A stretch of 64,000 nucleotides of DNA from Sphingomonas sp. CCH10-B3 (GTDB taxonomy: Bacteria; Pseudomonadota; Alphaproteobacteria; Sphingomonadales; Sphingomonadaceae), in contig NZ_LSIJ01000092.1 of the NCBI RefSeq assembly GCF_001556185.1, positions 1 through 64,000 on the forward strand, read 5' to 3'. Positions 16,733-25,427 of this stretch are shown in pieces. A program made the translations under genes and the position numbers. The first letter of the stretch is position 1. Every line of letters begins with the position of its first letter. Below the pieces are notes generated by a model. The model had not been told where the DNA came from. It was given only the letters and a program-made list of their open reading frames with translations, and searched no databases.

Positions 16733-17592
16733 TCGGCGCGGACCGGCTCCAGCCCAAGCAGACAGCGGCGATGGCCGTGCTGGCGGGTTTGCTCGAAGCG
16801 CGCACCGGCCAGCGGATCGCAGCCAACCGGACGTGGCGGATCGAAACCGCGCTCAAGCCACTGCTGCGCGAACGTGGTTTCGAGTCGCTCGATCATCTGG
16901 TCGCAGCGCTGGTGCAGGATCATGGCGGGTCGATCAGCGACGCGATTATCGACGCCCTGCTGAACCAGGAAACATCCTTTTACCGCGATGCCGGTGTGCT
17001 CGAAGCGGTGGCAGCAGCGGCCGACGCGATGTTAGTCGCCGTTCCGGGCCGGCGCCCACGAATTTGGTCGGCCGCTTGTTCATCGGGACAAGAGCCGCTC
17101 TCGCTCGCAATGATTTTTGCCGAACGCAGCCTTCGCGAGGGCGGCCTTGAGCCTGAGATTCTGGCAACCGATGTCTCCGATAGTGCGATCGCCCGCGCCC
17201 GCGCTGGCCGCTATTCGCAATTCGAGATTCAGCGCGGCTTGCCCGTGCGGCGGATGATCAGCTGGTTCGACGCGGTCGGCAGCGAATGGGTCGCCAAGCC
17301 CGAGCTGGTCAGGCGCGTAACCTATCGCCGCCACAATCTGGTCGGTGAGGCGCCGCCGTCGGGCCAATTCGACTTTATCCTGTGCCGCAACATTCTGCTC
17401 TACCTGTCGCCGACGCTGCGCCAGCAAGTGTTCGAGCAGCTGGCCCGCGCCATCCGTGCCGACGGCCTGCTTATCCTCGGCGCGGGCGAAACCGTCATCG
17501 GCCAAAGCGACCTGTTCGTGCCCTCGGCCCGTGCCAAGGGCCTTTACGAGCCTGCGCAAGCGGGATTGTGCCGGCAGCGCGCCGCTGGCTGA
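16729..17592 (+). CDS. cheR: Chemotaxis protein methyltransferase CheR
   Basis: A 287-residue SAM-dependent methyltransferase acting on receptor glutamates. It has the helical N-terminal domain, NQETSFYRD, SAM loop WSAACSSGQEPLS, the acidic LATDVS, and FDFILCRNILLYL. The start ATG is inside the cheB stop. The chemotaxis run ends here; the next gene, 139 bases on, is a cell-wall enzyme. Confidence 0.95.
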   Translation: MIGADRLQPKQTAAMAVLAGLLEARTGQRIAANRTWRIETALKPLLRERGFESLDHLVAALVQDHGGSISDAIIDALLNQETSFYRDAGVLEAVAAAADAMLVAVPGRRPRIWSAACSSGQEPLSLAMIFAERSLREGGLEPEILATDVSDSAIARARAGRYSQFEIQRGLPVRRMISWFDAVGSEWVAKPELVRRVTYRRHNLVGEAPPSGQFDFILCRNILLYLSPTLRQQVFEQLARAIRADGLLILGAGETVIGQSDLFVPSARAKGLYEPAQAGLCRQRAAG

Positions 17593-17731
17593 ACCCGCGC
17601 GCGATTTCGCGCTTTACCATCGCCCGCATTTTGGGCACCCCATGCACAACGGCCATGTCGAAGCCGTCGTGGGGAAGTGATGCGGGCAAGTCGATCGTCA
17701 CAAATCAAGTGGCTGAGGCCATAGCGCGGGC

Positions 17732-18442
17732 ATGGCTGCCGATATTCCCGGGCTCAACATCATCGCGGCGCCATCGCCCAATTTCGATGAGCGCACGCAG
17801 CCGGTAACGATGATCGTCCTGCACTATACCGGCATGCAGGACGGACCTTCCGCAATTGATCGGCTACGCGATCCCGAGGCGAAGGTGTCGGCGCATTATG
17901 TCGTGGCCGAAGATGGCGTCACGTTGCGGCTGGTCGATGAGGACAAGCGCGCCTGGCACGCGGGCAAGTCGCATTGGCGCGAATGGGACGATGTCAACGA
18001 CGTCTCGATTGGCATCGAGATCGTCAATCCGGGGCATGAATTTGGCTATCGGCCGTTTCCCGACGCGCAGATCGCCTCCGTGATCGCGCTCGTCGACTCG
18101 ATCAAGCAGCGGCACGGCATCACGCGCGGCAATATCGTCGGACATTCCGATGTCGCCCCGGCCCGCAAGCGCGATCCCGGTGAGCTATTCCCTTGGCATT
18201 CTCTTGCCCGGTTGCGCCTCGCCCTGCCGCGACCGACCAAGAATCTGATGGATCCCGGCTGGAGCGAAGGCGGCTTTCTGCTTGCGCTCGAGCGGTTCGG
18301 TTATGACGTCCGCGATCCGATGGCGGCGATCATGGCGTTCCAGCGCCGCTTCCGGCCTGAGTTGATCGACGGCGAGGTCGATGCCGAATGCCGGATGATC
18401 CTGCTGGCCTTGCTGTTGCCAAAGCCCCAGGGCGACGACTAA
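17732..18442 (+). CDS. N-acetylmuramoyl-L-alanine amidase (AmpD/amidase_2 type)
   Basis: A 236-residue zinc amidase that cuts the bond between MurNAc and the stem peptide. Zinc ligands are H31 (VLHYTG), H137 (GHSDV) and D147 (KRDPGE). E95 (GIEIVN) is the likely general base. The C-terminal about 60 residues resemble a peptidoglycan-binding helical bundle (MAAIMAFQRRFRPE). No signal peptide is visible, favouring a cytoplasmic muropeptide-recycling role, though the extra domain is more typical of AmiD-like enzymes. Confidence 0.88.
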   Translation: MAADIPGLNIIAAPSPNFDERTQPVTMIVLHYTGMQDGPSAIDRLRDPEAKVSAHYVVAEDGVTLRLVDEDKRAWHAGKSHWREWDDVNDVSIGIEIVNPGHEFGYRPFPDAQIASVIALVDSIKQRHGITRGNIVGHSDVAPARKRDPGELFPWHSLARLRLALPRPTKNLMDPGWSEGGFLLALERFGYDVRDPMAAIMAFQRRFRPELIDGEVDAECRMILLALLLPKPQGDD

Positions 18443-18449
18443 GGCGTCT

Positions 18450-18810
<361 letters not shown>

Positions 18811-18827
<17 letters not shown>

Positions 18828-19482
18828 TTTCCGCTGTCTCACTGCGCATCAATACGCGCTCAGGCGCCGGCACCGAATCGAGCGCGGTTTCGGAATCGAT
18901 TTCCATCAACGGTTTGATGTGCCCATCGCGGATGTCATAGACCCAGCCGTGCAGGAACAGGTCCTGCCCCTGCGACCAGGCGGTCTGGACGATTTCGGTC
19001 CGCGCGAGCCGCACGAGCTGGTCACGGACATTGACCTCGACCAGACGATTGACACGCTCCTCGGCGGTGTCGTGGCCCATCACTTCGTGCTGATGGGCAT
19101 TCAGCACTGCGCGCGCGCCTTCGAGCCAGCGATCAACCGGCCCTGTCGTTCCGCCTTCGATCGTCGCCGTGATGCCGCCGCAGCCGTAATGACCGCAAAC
19201 AATGACGTGCCGGACCTGCAGCACGGCGACAGCATATTGGAGCACCGACATCAGGTTCAGGTCATCGTCGCTAACCAGATTGGCGACGTTGCGGTGGATG
19301 AACATGCCGCCCGGCGGCGTCATCGTCATCTGCTCGGGCGACACCCGGCTATCCGAACAGCCGATCCACAGGAAGTCAGGGCGCTGCCCGGCCACTTGCC
19401 GCTCGAAGAACTTCGGGTTCTCGTCGGTAAGCTCGGCCGCCCAAGCCTTGTTGGCGAGCAGAAGCTGCTTGTACTTTCTCAT
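18811..19482 (-). CDS. Beta-carbonic anhydrase
   Basis: A 223-residue zinc enzyme interconverting CO2 and bicarbonate. Zinc ligands C42 (GCSDSRV), H98 and C101 (CGHYGCGG), with D44 and R46 forming the gating pair. Its ATG overlaps the stop of the SulP transporter (ATGA), so the pair is an operon suggesting linked bicarbonate transport and hydration. Its final codons overlap rnpB. Confidence 0.95.
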
Positions 19483-21059
19483 GCGAAGCGAACCTCATAG
19501 GCGGGGGCCTTGATCATCGGCGCTGTCCGGTCGGCAATGTCGCCACGCACCAGCACCTTGATGTCGCGGAATGCCGCGCCCTTGATGAAGGCGTTGATGA
19601 TGTCGATGTTGTCGAGATCGACATAATTGGTCGACGACAGGTCGATCAACAGATTGGCATTGTCGGGCACGCGCGCGAGTGCCTGCTGCAGTTCATATTT
19701 GTGGATGAAATACAGGTTGCGCCGCGCGCGGATCAGGCAGTCATCGTCTTCGCAGGCAAAAGTGATCGCTGTTCGAAAATTCCGCGCGATGACAAAAGCG
19801 AAGCCGACCGCAAGGCCGATGACAATGCCGATCAGCAGATCGGTGAACAGGATCGCGACAACGGTGACGACAAAGGGAATGAACTGGCTCCATCCCTGAC
19901 GATAGCGTTCGATGAACAGCTTCGGCTTGGTCAGCTTGTAGCCGGTCGCGATCAGCACGGCGGCAAGTGCGGACAGCGGGATCTGGTTGAGGACGGCGGG
20001 AATCAGGGCGACCGACAGCAGCAGCCAGAAGCCATGCATGATCGTCGAAGCCTTGCTTTCGGCTCCCGCATCGACATTGGCCGACGACCGGACGATTACC
20101 GACGTCACCGGCAACCCGCCAAGCAACCCCGAGACGATATTGCCGCCGCCCTGCGCCAGCAGTTCGCGGTTCTTGTCGGTGGTGCGGCGGCGCGGGTCGA
20201 GTTCGTCGACGGCCTTAACGCTCAGCATCGATTCGAGGCTCGCGACGATCGCTAGCGTTACCGCCGTCGTCCACAGTCCCGGCAGCGCAATCGCTGAAAA
20301 GTCTGGGAAAGTCAGCAAGCCGGCGAATTCGGAAAAGCTCTTGGCGATCGGCACCTGGACGAGGTGCTTCGTGCCTAGCTGCCACGCGGGCTGGACGATG
20401 CCGAGCAGCAGATTGCCGACGACACCGATGATCACCACGATCAGCGGACCGGGCACGAAGCGCAGCGGACCTTCCTTGGGCTTCGCCTTGTCCCACCAGA
20501 ACAGGAAAATGAGGCAGGTGAGGCCAATGAGCATGGCGCCCGGGGTGATCGCGCGCGTCAGGCTCGCCCACAGCGTCATCAGCGTATTGCTGCCATCGCG
20601 CGCGAAAAACTCGAAGCTGCCTTCGTAATCGGCATCATAGCCGATCAGATGCGGCACCTGCTTCAGGATCAGGATCAGGCCGATGGCCGCCAACATGCCC
20701 GTGATCACCGATGACGGCACGAATTCGGACAGGATGCCCGAACGCGAAAAGGAAAAGCCGACTTGGATGATCCCGCCGATTACCACGGCGGCGAGGAAAA
20801 CTTGGTAGCTGGGCAGCGATTCGATCGCTTCGAACACGATCACGGTGAGGCCGGCCGCCGGTCCGCTGACCGACAGCGGCGACCGCGAAATAATGCCGAC
20901 AACGATGCCGCCGACAATTCCGGCGATCAGGCCGGAAAACAACGGCGCACCCGACGCGAGCGCAACGCCGAGGCAGAGCGGCAGCGCGACCAGCGAGACG
21001 ACGATCGAGGCGGGCAAATCGCTGCGCCAACTGGTTCTGAAATCGGGTGGTTGGCTCAC
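19479..21059 (-). CDS. SulP-family anion transporter with STAS domain
   Basis: A 526-residue inner-membrane transporter with about eleven to twelve hydrophobic helices and a C-terminal STAS domain (about 425-526, LIDLSSTNYVDLDN). SulP members carry sulfate or bicarbonate. Coupling to a carbonic anhydrase favours bicarbonate. SGPAAGLTVIV and GLLGGLPVTSVIVRSSAN are substrate-site motifs. The GTG at 21059 is chosen because GAGGTC sits six bases before it. An upstream ATG would add 19 residues without family character. Confidence 0.87.
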   Translation of the reverse strand: MSQPPDFRTSWRSDLPASIVVSLVALPLCLGVALASGAPLFSGLIAGIVGGIVVGIISRSPLSVSGPAAGLTVIVFEAIESLPSYQVFLAAVVIGGIIQVGFSFSRSGILSEFVPSSVITGMLAAIGLILILKQVPHLIGYDADYEGSFEFFARDGSNTLMTLWASLTRAITPGAMLIGLTCLIFLFWWDKAKPKEGPLRFVPGPLIVVIIGVVGNLLLGIVQPAWQLGTKHLVQVPIAKSFSEFAGLLTFPDFSAIALPGLWTTAVTLAIVASLESMLSVKAVDELDPRRRTTDKNRELLAQGGGNIVSGLLGGLPVTSVIVRSSANVDAGAESKASTIMHGFWLLLSVALIPAVLNQIPLSALAAVLIATGYKLTKPKLFIERYRQGWSQFIPFVVTVVAILFTDLLIGIVIGLAVGFAFVIARNFRTAITFACEDDDCLIRARRNLYFIHKYELQQALARVPDNANLLIDLSSTNYVDLDNIDIINAFIKGAAFRDIKVLVRGDIADRTAPMIKAPAYEVRFA

Positions 21060-21281
21060 GGTTCGACCTCTTGATGCTTGCAAATCAGCTTCTGGCTGGG
21101 GGGCGGCGTATTGCAATAGCGCAATGTTGATGAATGTCTATCGCGCGACCCACCTGGATCTGTCGCCCGGGACGAGCGGAGCTCTGGCTAAGGCCAGTAC
21201 CGAGCATTTACCAGCGGGAATCTTGATCGTCTCGCGGGTTGGACGGGTTGCACTCGGCGGAGTGCGGTCTATGTCGGCGGC

Positions 21282-21818
21282 ATGGCACGCGGCGGACGAT
21301 CGGTTGATTGGGGCTTCCCCCGGTGGCGCGGCTATGGCGCGTCTCGCGACGCGGTCGAGGTACGCCTGTGCGATCGGCACGGCTGCAAAGAACCTGGCCG
21401 TTGCCCGGCGCCGAAATCACCCAACAGTCCCGAACGCTGGTATTTCTGCGAAGCTCACGCTGCCGAGTATAATGCTGGTTGGAATTATTTCGAAGGCTTG
21501 AGCGCCGAGGAGGCTGCCGCGCGCGAGGCCGAAGAGACACGCGCCGCCGACGGTTTTGCCGAGGCGCGCCACTATGGCTGGGCAGGGCCGGGCGACGGCA
21601 GCCGGTCGCGCGATGAAATGCGCGCGCTCGAAGTGCTCGAGCTGGCGGCTGACAGCAATTTCGACGCCGTGCGCGCGGCCTGGCGACGGCTCGCCAAGGC
21701 CAATCACCCCGATGTGCGCCCGGGTGACTCCGAGGCGGCAAAGCGGTTTCAGGCCATTCAGGCGGCGTATGATGTGCTGCGCGTCGCCGAGGAAAACCGC
21801 CAGTGGAAGCCGGATTGA
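21282..21818 (+). CDS. J-domain protein with N-terminal cysteine/histidine cluster
   Basis: A 178-residue DnaJ-type co-chaperone. The J domain is at the C-terminus (about 112-170) with HPD at 142-144, which stimulates DnaK ATPase. The N-terminal half carries C30, H33, C35, C41, C56 and H59, spaced like a small metal-binding module, followed by an acidic, alanine-rich linker. There is no glycine/phenylalanine region or substrate domain. The stop lies just inside the next gene. Confidence 0.8.
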   Translation: MARGGRSVDWGFPRWRGYGASRDAVEVRLCDRHGCKEPGRCPAPKSPNSPERWYFCEAHAAEYNAGWNYFEGLSAEEAAAREAEETRAADGFAEARHYGWAGPGDGSRSRDEMRALEVLELAADSNFDAVRAAWRRLAKANHPDVRPGDSEAAKRFQAIQAAYDVLRVAEENRQWKPD

Positions 21819-22126
21819 GCAGGCTCGTCAAAGCCGATTGGGAAACCGCGATTCTCGTTTGCGCCAAATGCTCCAAGCGACTGGACGGCGGGTTCGGTAA
21901 AAAGGGCAAACAGCGGTTGGCGAAGGCGCTGAAGGCCTATCTCGGCGTCAAGCGCTTCCGCAAGGCGCGTGTGGGCGTGGTTGAGGTCAAATGCCTTGGC
22001 GTTTGCCCGCGCGGCGCGGTGACCGTGGTCAACGCCGCCGACCCGGCGCGCTGGCGGCTGGTGGCAAAGGACGCCGATCTCGCCGCAGTGGCCGCCGAAT
22101 TGGGGATCGCTCCTCAGGCGGCGTAG
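21803..22126 (+). CDS. Small (2Fe-2S) ferredoxin-like protein
   Basis: A 107-residue protein with cysteines C20, C23, C64 and C68 (VCAKC and KCLGVC), the arrangement of thioredoxin-like [2Fe-2S] ferredoxins. A basic segment (FGKKGKQR) separates the pairs. Two starts are possible: GTG 21803 (GAGG nine bases upstream) or TTG 21815, which overlaps the J-protein stop as TTGA. Either way it is co-transcribed with the J-domain gene. It ends convergently within the 3' end of sufE. The redox partner is unknown. Confidence 0.75.
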   Translation: MEAGLSRLVKADWETAILVCAKCSKRLDGGFGKKGKQRLAKALKAYLGVKRFRKARVGVVEVKCLGVCPRGAVTVVNAADPARWRLVAKDADLAAVAAELGIAPQAA

Positions 22127-22521
22127 CGGGCTGCCGTCTCGCGGATCAGGGCGATCATGTTCGGAATGCCCTGTGTCCGGTTTGAACTGAGCTGCGCCTT
22201 GAGATCGAAGGGCGCGAGTGCCGCTTCGATGTCGGTCGCCAGAATCGCCGCGGCTGGTTGATCCTGAACCGTCATCAACACGAGCGCGATAATTCCCTTG
22301 GTAATTGCGGCGTTGCTGTCCGCCAAAAAGTGCAATGTCCCGTCATCGCGGCGCATCGGGTAAACCCACACCGCTGCCGAACAACCGCGCACCAGCGTGG
22401 CCTCGGTCTTGAGCGCGTCGGGCATCGGTTCGAGCCCGCGCCCCAGGTCGATCAGCAGCCGATAGCGGTCGTCGGCATCAAGGAAATCATACTCGTCGTG
22501 CAGGTCGTGAAGCTGGGCCAT
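22114..22521 (-). CDS. sufE: SufE-type sulfur acceptor
   Basis: A 135-residue protein that accepts persulfide from a cysteine desulfurase and passes it to the Fe-S scaffold. The acceptor cysteine is C47 in VRGCSAAVW, and the loop DLGRGLEPMP matches the family start of the beta-sheet. It lies directly downstream of the psp array in the same direction with a 25-base gap, so read-through is possible. The cysteine desulfurases that could feed it are about 17 kb away in this window. Confidence 0.9.
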   Translation of the reverse strand: MAQLHDLHDEYDFLDADDRYRLLIDLGRGLEPMPDALKTEATLVRGCSAAVWVYPMRRDDGTLHFLADSNAAITKGIIALVLMTVQDQPAAAILATDIEAALAPFDLKAQLSSNRTQGIPNMIALIRETAARYAA

Positions 22522-22546
22522 GGCTGGCCCGCTAGCGGGGTGGCCC

Positions 22547-22789
22547 TCAAAGGTCCACCCCGGCAGCGATTGCTTCGAGCTTGCGGATGCGTTCCTTCAG
22601 GTCGGCGATCTCGATGCGCGCGCTGGCGTTGGGCAGGGCAGGGGCGCGGTCGATATCGCCGGTCTGTGCCAGTTCCTGCTGCTTGAGCGCGAGCCAGCCG
22701 CGCCAGCCGGCAAGGGTGGCGAAAGTGACCATGCCAAGCCCCGCGAGCGCGGCAGTGGCAAGCGTGACGTAAAGCGTGGGATCGGTCAT
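22547..22789 (-). CDS. Psp-linked small membrane/coiled-coil protein (fifth of array)
   Basis: An 80-residue protein with one membrane helix (about 5-28) and a short C-terminal coiled coil (IADLKERIRKLEAIAAG). This tail matches the ERI-x-x-LE motif shared by the array but lacks the terminal EI(D/E)xLR signature and the acidic residue. The ATG at 22789 follows a GGAG. It is the last and most degraded member of five co-directional genes behind pspC. The function is unknown; association with PspA or the inner membrane is inferred from the operon. Confidence 0.7.
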   Translation of the reverse strand: MTDPTLYVTLATAALAGLGMVTFATLAGWRGWLALKQQELAQTGDIDRAPALPNASARIEIADLKERIRKLEAIAAGVDL

Positions 22790-22794
22790 AGCGA

Positions 22795-23040
22795 TCAACT
22801 CCGGTCGCGAAGCCGCTCGATCTCTCGGTCGAGGCGGGCAGTGTTGCTGTTGTCGTCGGTGGCAAGCCGTTCGAGGACGGCGATACGTTCTTTCAGCGTG
22901 CGGACTTCGTCGCGCAGGCGGGCGGCTTCGAGCGTTTCAGCCGGCTCCGCCCGGTCGGCGGTCTGGCGATGGCGATCGCGCAGCACTTTCCCGATGGTGA
23001 CGATCAGCACGATCGCCACGACCATTTCTGCCCATTGCAT
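22795..23040 (-). CDS. Psp-linked small membrane/coiled-coil protein (fourth of array)
   Basis: An 81-residue protein: one N-terminal membrane helix (about 5-22), then a charged coiled coil. The C-terminal module reads LKERIAVLERLATD then REIERLRD, nearly the same as two other array members. GAGGAG precedes the ATG. The organisation (short periplasmic or no N-terminal tail, helix, cytoplasmic coiled coil) mirrors PspB. No characterised family recognised. Confidence 0.75.
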   Translation of the reverse strand: MQWAEMVVAIVLIVTIGKVLRDRHRQTADRAEPAETLEAARLRDEVRTLKERIAVLERLATDDNSNTARLDREIERLRDRS

Positions 23041-23077
23041 GTACAGGCTCCTCGGTAGCGGGCGAACCCGCAGGGGT

Positions 23078-23347
23078 TCAGTTCAGCGGCTTGTCGCGCA
23101 GCCGCTCGATTTCCTCGGCGACGCCCATGCCGCGATCGGTGATGATTCGTTCGAGCACTGCAACGCGCTGTTCGAGGCGCTCATGGCGGGCCGAGTCGAT
23201 CGCTGCCCGGCTGCGCAGCAGATCGGCTTCGACTTCCATCTTGCGTTCCTGGAAGCGGATCCAGGGGCGAACTACAACGCCGCCGAAGATCGCCAGGAGC
23301 CCGCAGGAAATGCCGAGGATCGGGATGAGGAGGGGACTGATGAACAT
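23078..23347 (-). CDS. Psp-linked small membrane/coiled-coil protein (third of array)
   Basis: An 89-residue protein with an N-terminal membrane helix (about 4-26, glycine-rich) followed by a continuous charged helix. The shared tail is LEQRVAVLERIITD then EEIERLRD. AAAAGGAA lies before the ATG. The arginine at RPWIRFQERK probably marks the cytoplasmic boundary, by the positive-inside rule. Confidence 0.75.
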   Translation of the reverse strand: MFISPLLIPILGISCGLLAIFGGVVVRPWIRFQERKMEVEADLLRSRAAIDSARHERLEQRVAVLERIITDRGMGVAEEIERLRDKPLN

Positions 23348-23358
23348 CGAGGTTCCTT

Positions 23359-23679
23359 TTAGTTGGTCCGGCCACGGAGCGCTTCGATCTCACGATCGAG
23401 GGCATGGCTGCTGTCGGTGACGATGCGCTCGACATTGGCGAGCCGGTCCTTGATCGACCCGAGCTCGGCGCGCAGCTGGGCGTTTTCCTGGCTCAGCAGC
23501 TTGATCCGTTCGACCGATTCCTGATCGGTTTTGGGATAGAGCGCCTGGCCCCAGCTGCCATCGAGCGGATAGCCATTCTTGATCCGCAGCCAGGTCGTGA
23601 CGACCCAGCCCAGCGTGCCGATCAGCGTCAGAGTCACGACCACTGGCGCAATCCGCATGAACATGTCTGCTGCTTCCAT
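23359..23679 (-). CDS. Psp-linked small membrane/coiled-coil protein (second of array)
   Basis: A 106-residue protein: membrane helix (about 9-31), a post-helix motif WLRIKNGYPLDGSWG, then coiled coil ending IKDRLANVERIVTD and REIEALRG. The K-x-GYP-x4-WG segment is shared only with the first array member, so these two are the closest paralogues. AAAGGGA precedes the ATG. The gap to the first member is 11 bases. Confidence 0.75.
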   Translation of the reverse strand: MEAADMFMRIAPVVVTLTLIGTLGWVVTTWLRIKNGYPLDGSWGQALYPKTDQESVERIKLLSQENAQLRAELGSIKDRLANVERIVTDSSHALDREIEALRGRTN

Positions 23680-23690
23680 GGTCGTCCCTT

Positions 23691-23999
23691 TCAGCGCAGT
23701 GCGTCGATTTCGCGGGCAGTGCGCTCGGCAGGATCGGTGGCGATCCGTTCGAGGACGGCGATCCGTTCTTCAAGCCGACCGATCCGGCCGATCAGCGTTT
23801 CGTTCTCGCTGGTCAGCAATTCGATCTTGCGCACCGCATTGGGATAGTCATCGTCGAGGCCATCATAGCCCTTGACGACCGAACCGCCCCATTCGTTTTC
23901 CACCGGGTAGCCGTGCTTGGCGCGAACCCAGCTCGTAAACATCCAGCCGACCGTCGACATGGCGATGATCGCGAGGACGAAGAATTGTCCATTGCTCAT
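23691..23999 (-). CDS. Psp-linked small membrane/coiled-coil protein (first of array)
   Basis: A 102-residue protein immediately downstream of pspC (24-base gap, GGGAGGG before the ATG). It has an N-terminal membrane helix (about 5-24), the segment WVRAKHGYPVENEWGG, and a coiled coil ending LEERIAVLERIATD and REIDALR. The same tail arrangement ends PspC (RRLADIEMVYTS then DEIDRLR). It is inferred to be a new effector or adaptor of the envelope-stress system. Confidence 0.78.
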   Translation of the reverse strand: MSNGQFFVLAIIAMSTVGWMFTSWVRAKHGYPVENEWGGSVVKGYDGLDDDYPNAVRKIELLTSENETLIGRIGRLEERIAVLERIATDPAERTAREIDALR

Positions 24000-24023
24000 G
24001 TTACCCTCCCTGTCGGCTGCGCC

Positions 24024-24398
24024 TTAGCGCAGCCGGTCGATTTCGTCGGCCAGGCGCTGGTTGCGGCTGGTGTACACCATCTCGATGTCGGCCAGCCGAC
24101 GATCGATGTCGCGGAACTTCGAGCGCACTTCGGCGGTCGAGCGCTTGGGATTGCTGCGCACGCCCTGCCAGAATTTGGCGTCCGCGGCGTCCTCGTACAG
24201 GCCATAGGGCTTGTTGTTGGCGGCCCAGGCAATGACGAGGTAGACAAGCAAGGCCCATCCGGTCGCGAAGGTCAGGATGACGGTGCCGATACGGACCAGC
24301 AGCACATCGATGCCGGTGTAGTCGGCGATCCCGGCGCAGACGCCGAAGACCTTACCATTCTGCTTGTCGAGGTAGAATTTGGTGCGGCTGGCGCTCAT
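24024..24398 (-). CDS. pspC: Phage shock protein C
   Basis: A 124-residue PspC. The N-terminal PspC domain contains FYLDKQNGKVFGVCAGIADY, followed by the membrane helices at about 32-60. The C-terminal half is a coiled coil ending DEIDRLR. In enterobacteria PspB and PspC sense inner-membrane stress and release PspF from PspA. GGAGGAA precedes the ATG, and a three-base gap follows pspB. Confidence 0.92.
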   Translation of the reverse strand: MSASRTKFYLDKQNGKVFGVCAGIADYTGIDVLLVRIGTVILTFATGWALLVYLVIAWAANNKPYGLYEDAADAKFWQGVRSNPKRSTAEVRSKFRDIDRRLADIEMVYTSRNQRLADEIDRLR

Positions 24399-24401
24399 GG
24401 C

Positions 24402-24674
24402 TCAGTTCCTCCGGGTGATGTCATAGGCCGGCGCATCAGCGAGCGGGACGCTCGGGCGCCAGTCGGGATGGTCGGCGGCAACGATCCGCTCGATCGTGCC
24501 CAGCCGGTCGTCGAGGCGACGGGCGAGCAGATAGAGTTCGTCGAGCAGCCTTTCGTCTTCGTCGGTGATCTTGGGCGCCTGCCGCCACTTGGTGACATAG
24601 TGCAGGACGATCCAGGGCAGCCCGATGAAGAGCATGCCGACGACGATGATCGGGACGAGGATCTCGTCGTGCAT
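24402..24674 (-). CDS. pspB: Phage shock protein B
   Basis: A 90-residue PspB with an N-terminal membrane helix (about 5-25), the classic KWRQAPKITDEDERLLDEL segment and a leucine-rich coiled coil ending RLDDRLGTIERIVAADHPDW. The C-terminal about 22 residues are proline-rich. It starts one base after the pspA stop region. Its ERIVAAD tail is the probable ancestor of the repeated motif in the downstream array. Confidence 0.92.
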   Translation of the reverse strand: MHDEILVPIIVVGMLFIGLPWIVLHYVTKWRQAPKITDEDERLLDELYLLARRLDDRLGTIERIVAADHPDWRPSVPLADAPAYDITRRN

Positions 24675-24675
24675 C

Positions 24676-25344
24676 TCAGCTATCCTTGCCGATGCGGGCC
24701 TTCAGCGCGGCGAGATCGGCATCGACCTTCTCGCTAGCCTTCAGCTCGGCGATTTCCTCTTCCAGCGTCTTCGGCATCGCGCCCAGACCCATTGCGTCGG
24801 CGCGACCTTCGGCGAGGTCGACCCGGCGCTCCATCACGTCGAAGCGCGAGAACGCTTCCTGCATCTTCGAGCCGGCATAGACTTCGCGCATCTTGACGCG
24901 GTTGTTGGCGGATTCGAGCCGGGTGAAGATCGAATTCTGACGGGTGCGGGCTTCGCGCAGCTTGGTCTGCAGCTTGCTGATGTCCTCTTCCGACGCGCGC
25001 AACGCATCGTCGAGCACCGCAATCTCGGCCTTCAGCTGGTCCGACATGTCAGCCGCCTTCTGGCGCTCGACAAGTGCTGCCTTGGCGAGGTCTTCGCGGT
25101 CCTTCGACAGCGCCAGCTCGGCCTTTTCGGTCCAGCTTTCCTGGAGCGAATCGAGCTTGGCGATATGGCGACGCATTTCTTTCTGGTCGGCGATCGTGCG
25201 CGCGGCGGAGGCGCGGACTTCGACGAGCGTTTCCTCCATTTCGAGGATGATCATGCGGATCATCTTCGCGGGGTCTTCGGCCTTGTCGAGCAGATCGGTA
25301 ACATTGGCAGCGATGATATCGCGGGTTCGTGAGAAGATGCCCAT
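24676..25344 (-). CDS. pspA: Phage shock protein A (PspA/IM30)
   Basis: A 222-residue ESCRT-III-like protein that coats damaged inner membrane and, in enterobacteria, inhibits PspF. It starts with the amphipathic helix MGIFSRTRDIIAANVTDLLDKAEDP, followed by a long coiled coil. The ATG at 25344 has AAGGAG upstream; a longer upstream frame is not coding. It is the second gene of the sigma-54-driven operon. Confidence 0.95.
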   Translation of the reverse strand: MGIFSRTRDIIAANVTDLLDKAEDPAKMIRMIILEMEETLVEVRASAARTIADQKEMRRHIAKLDSLQESWTEKAELALSKDREDLAKAALVERQKAADMSDQLKAEIAVLDDALRASEEDISKLQTKLREARTRQNSIFTRLESANNRVKMREVYAGSKMQEAFSRFDVMERRVDLAEGRADAMGLGAMPKTLEEEIAELKASEKVDADLAALKARIGKDS

Positions 25345-25427
25345 CTCTGATACTCCTTGAAATGAAACTGGAACGGTGGCCGGGGCAGCGAGGGGCGCGC
25401 TGCCCCGGCGTTCTGCCGCCCGGGGGC

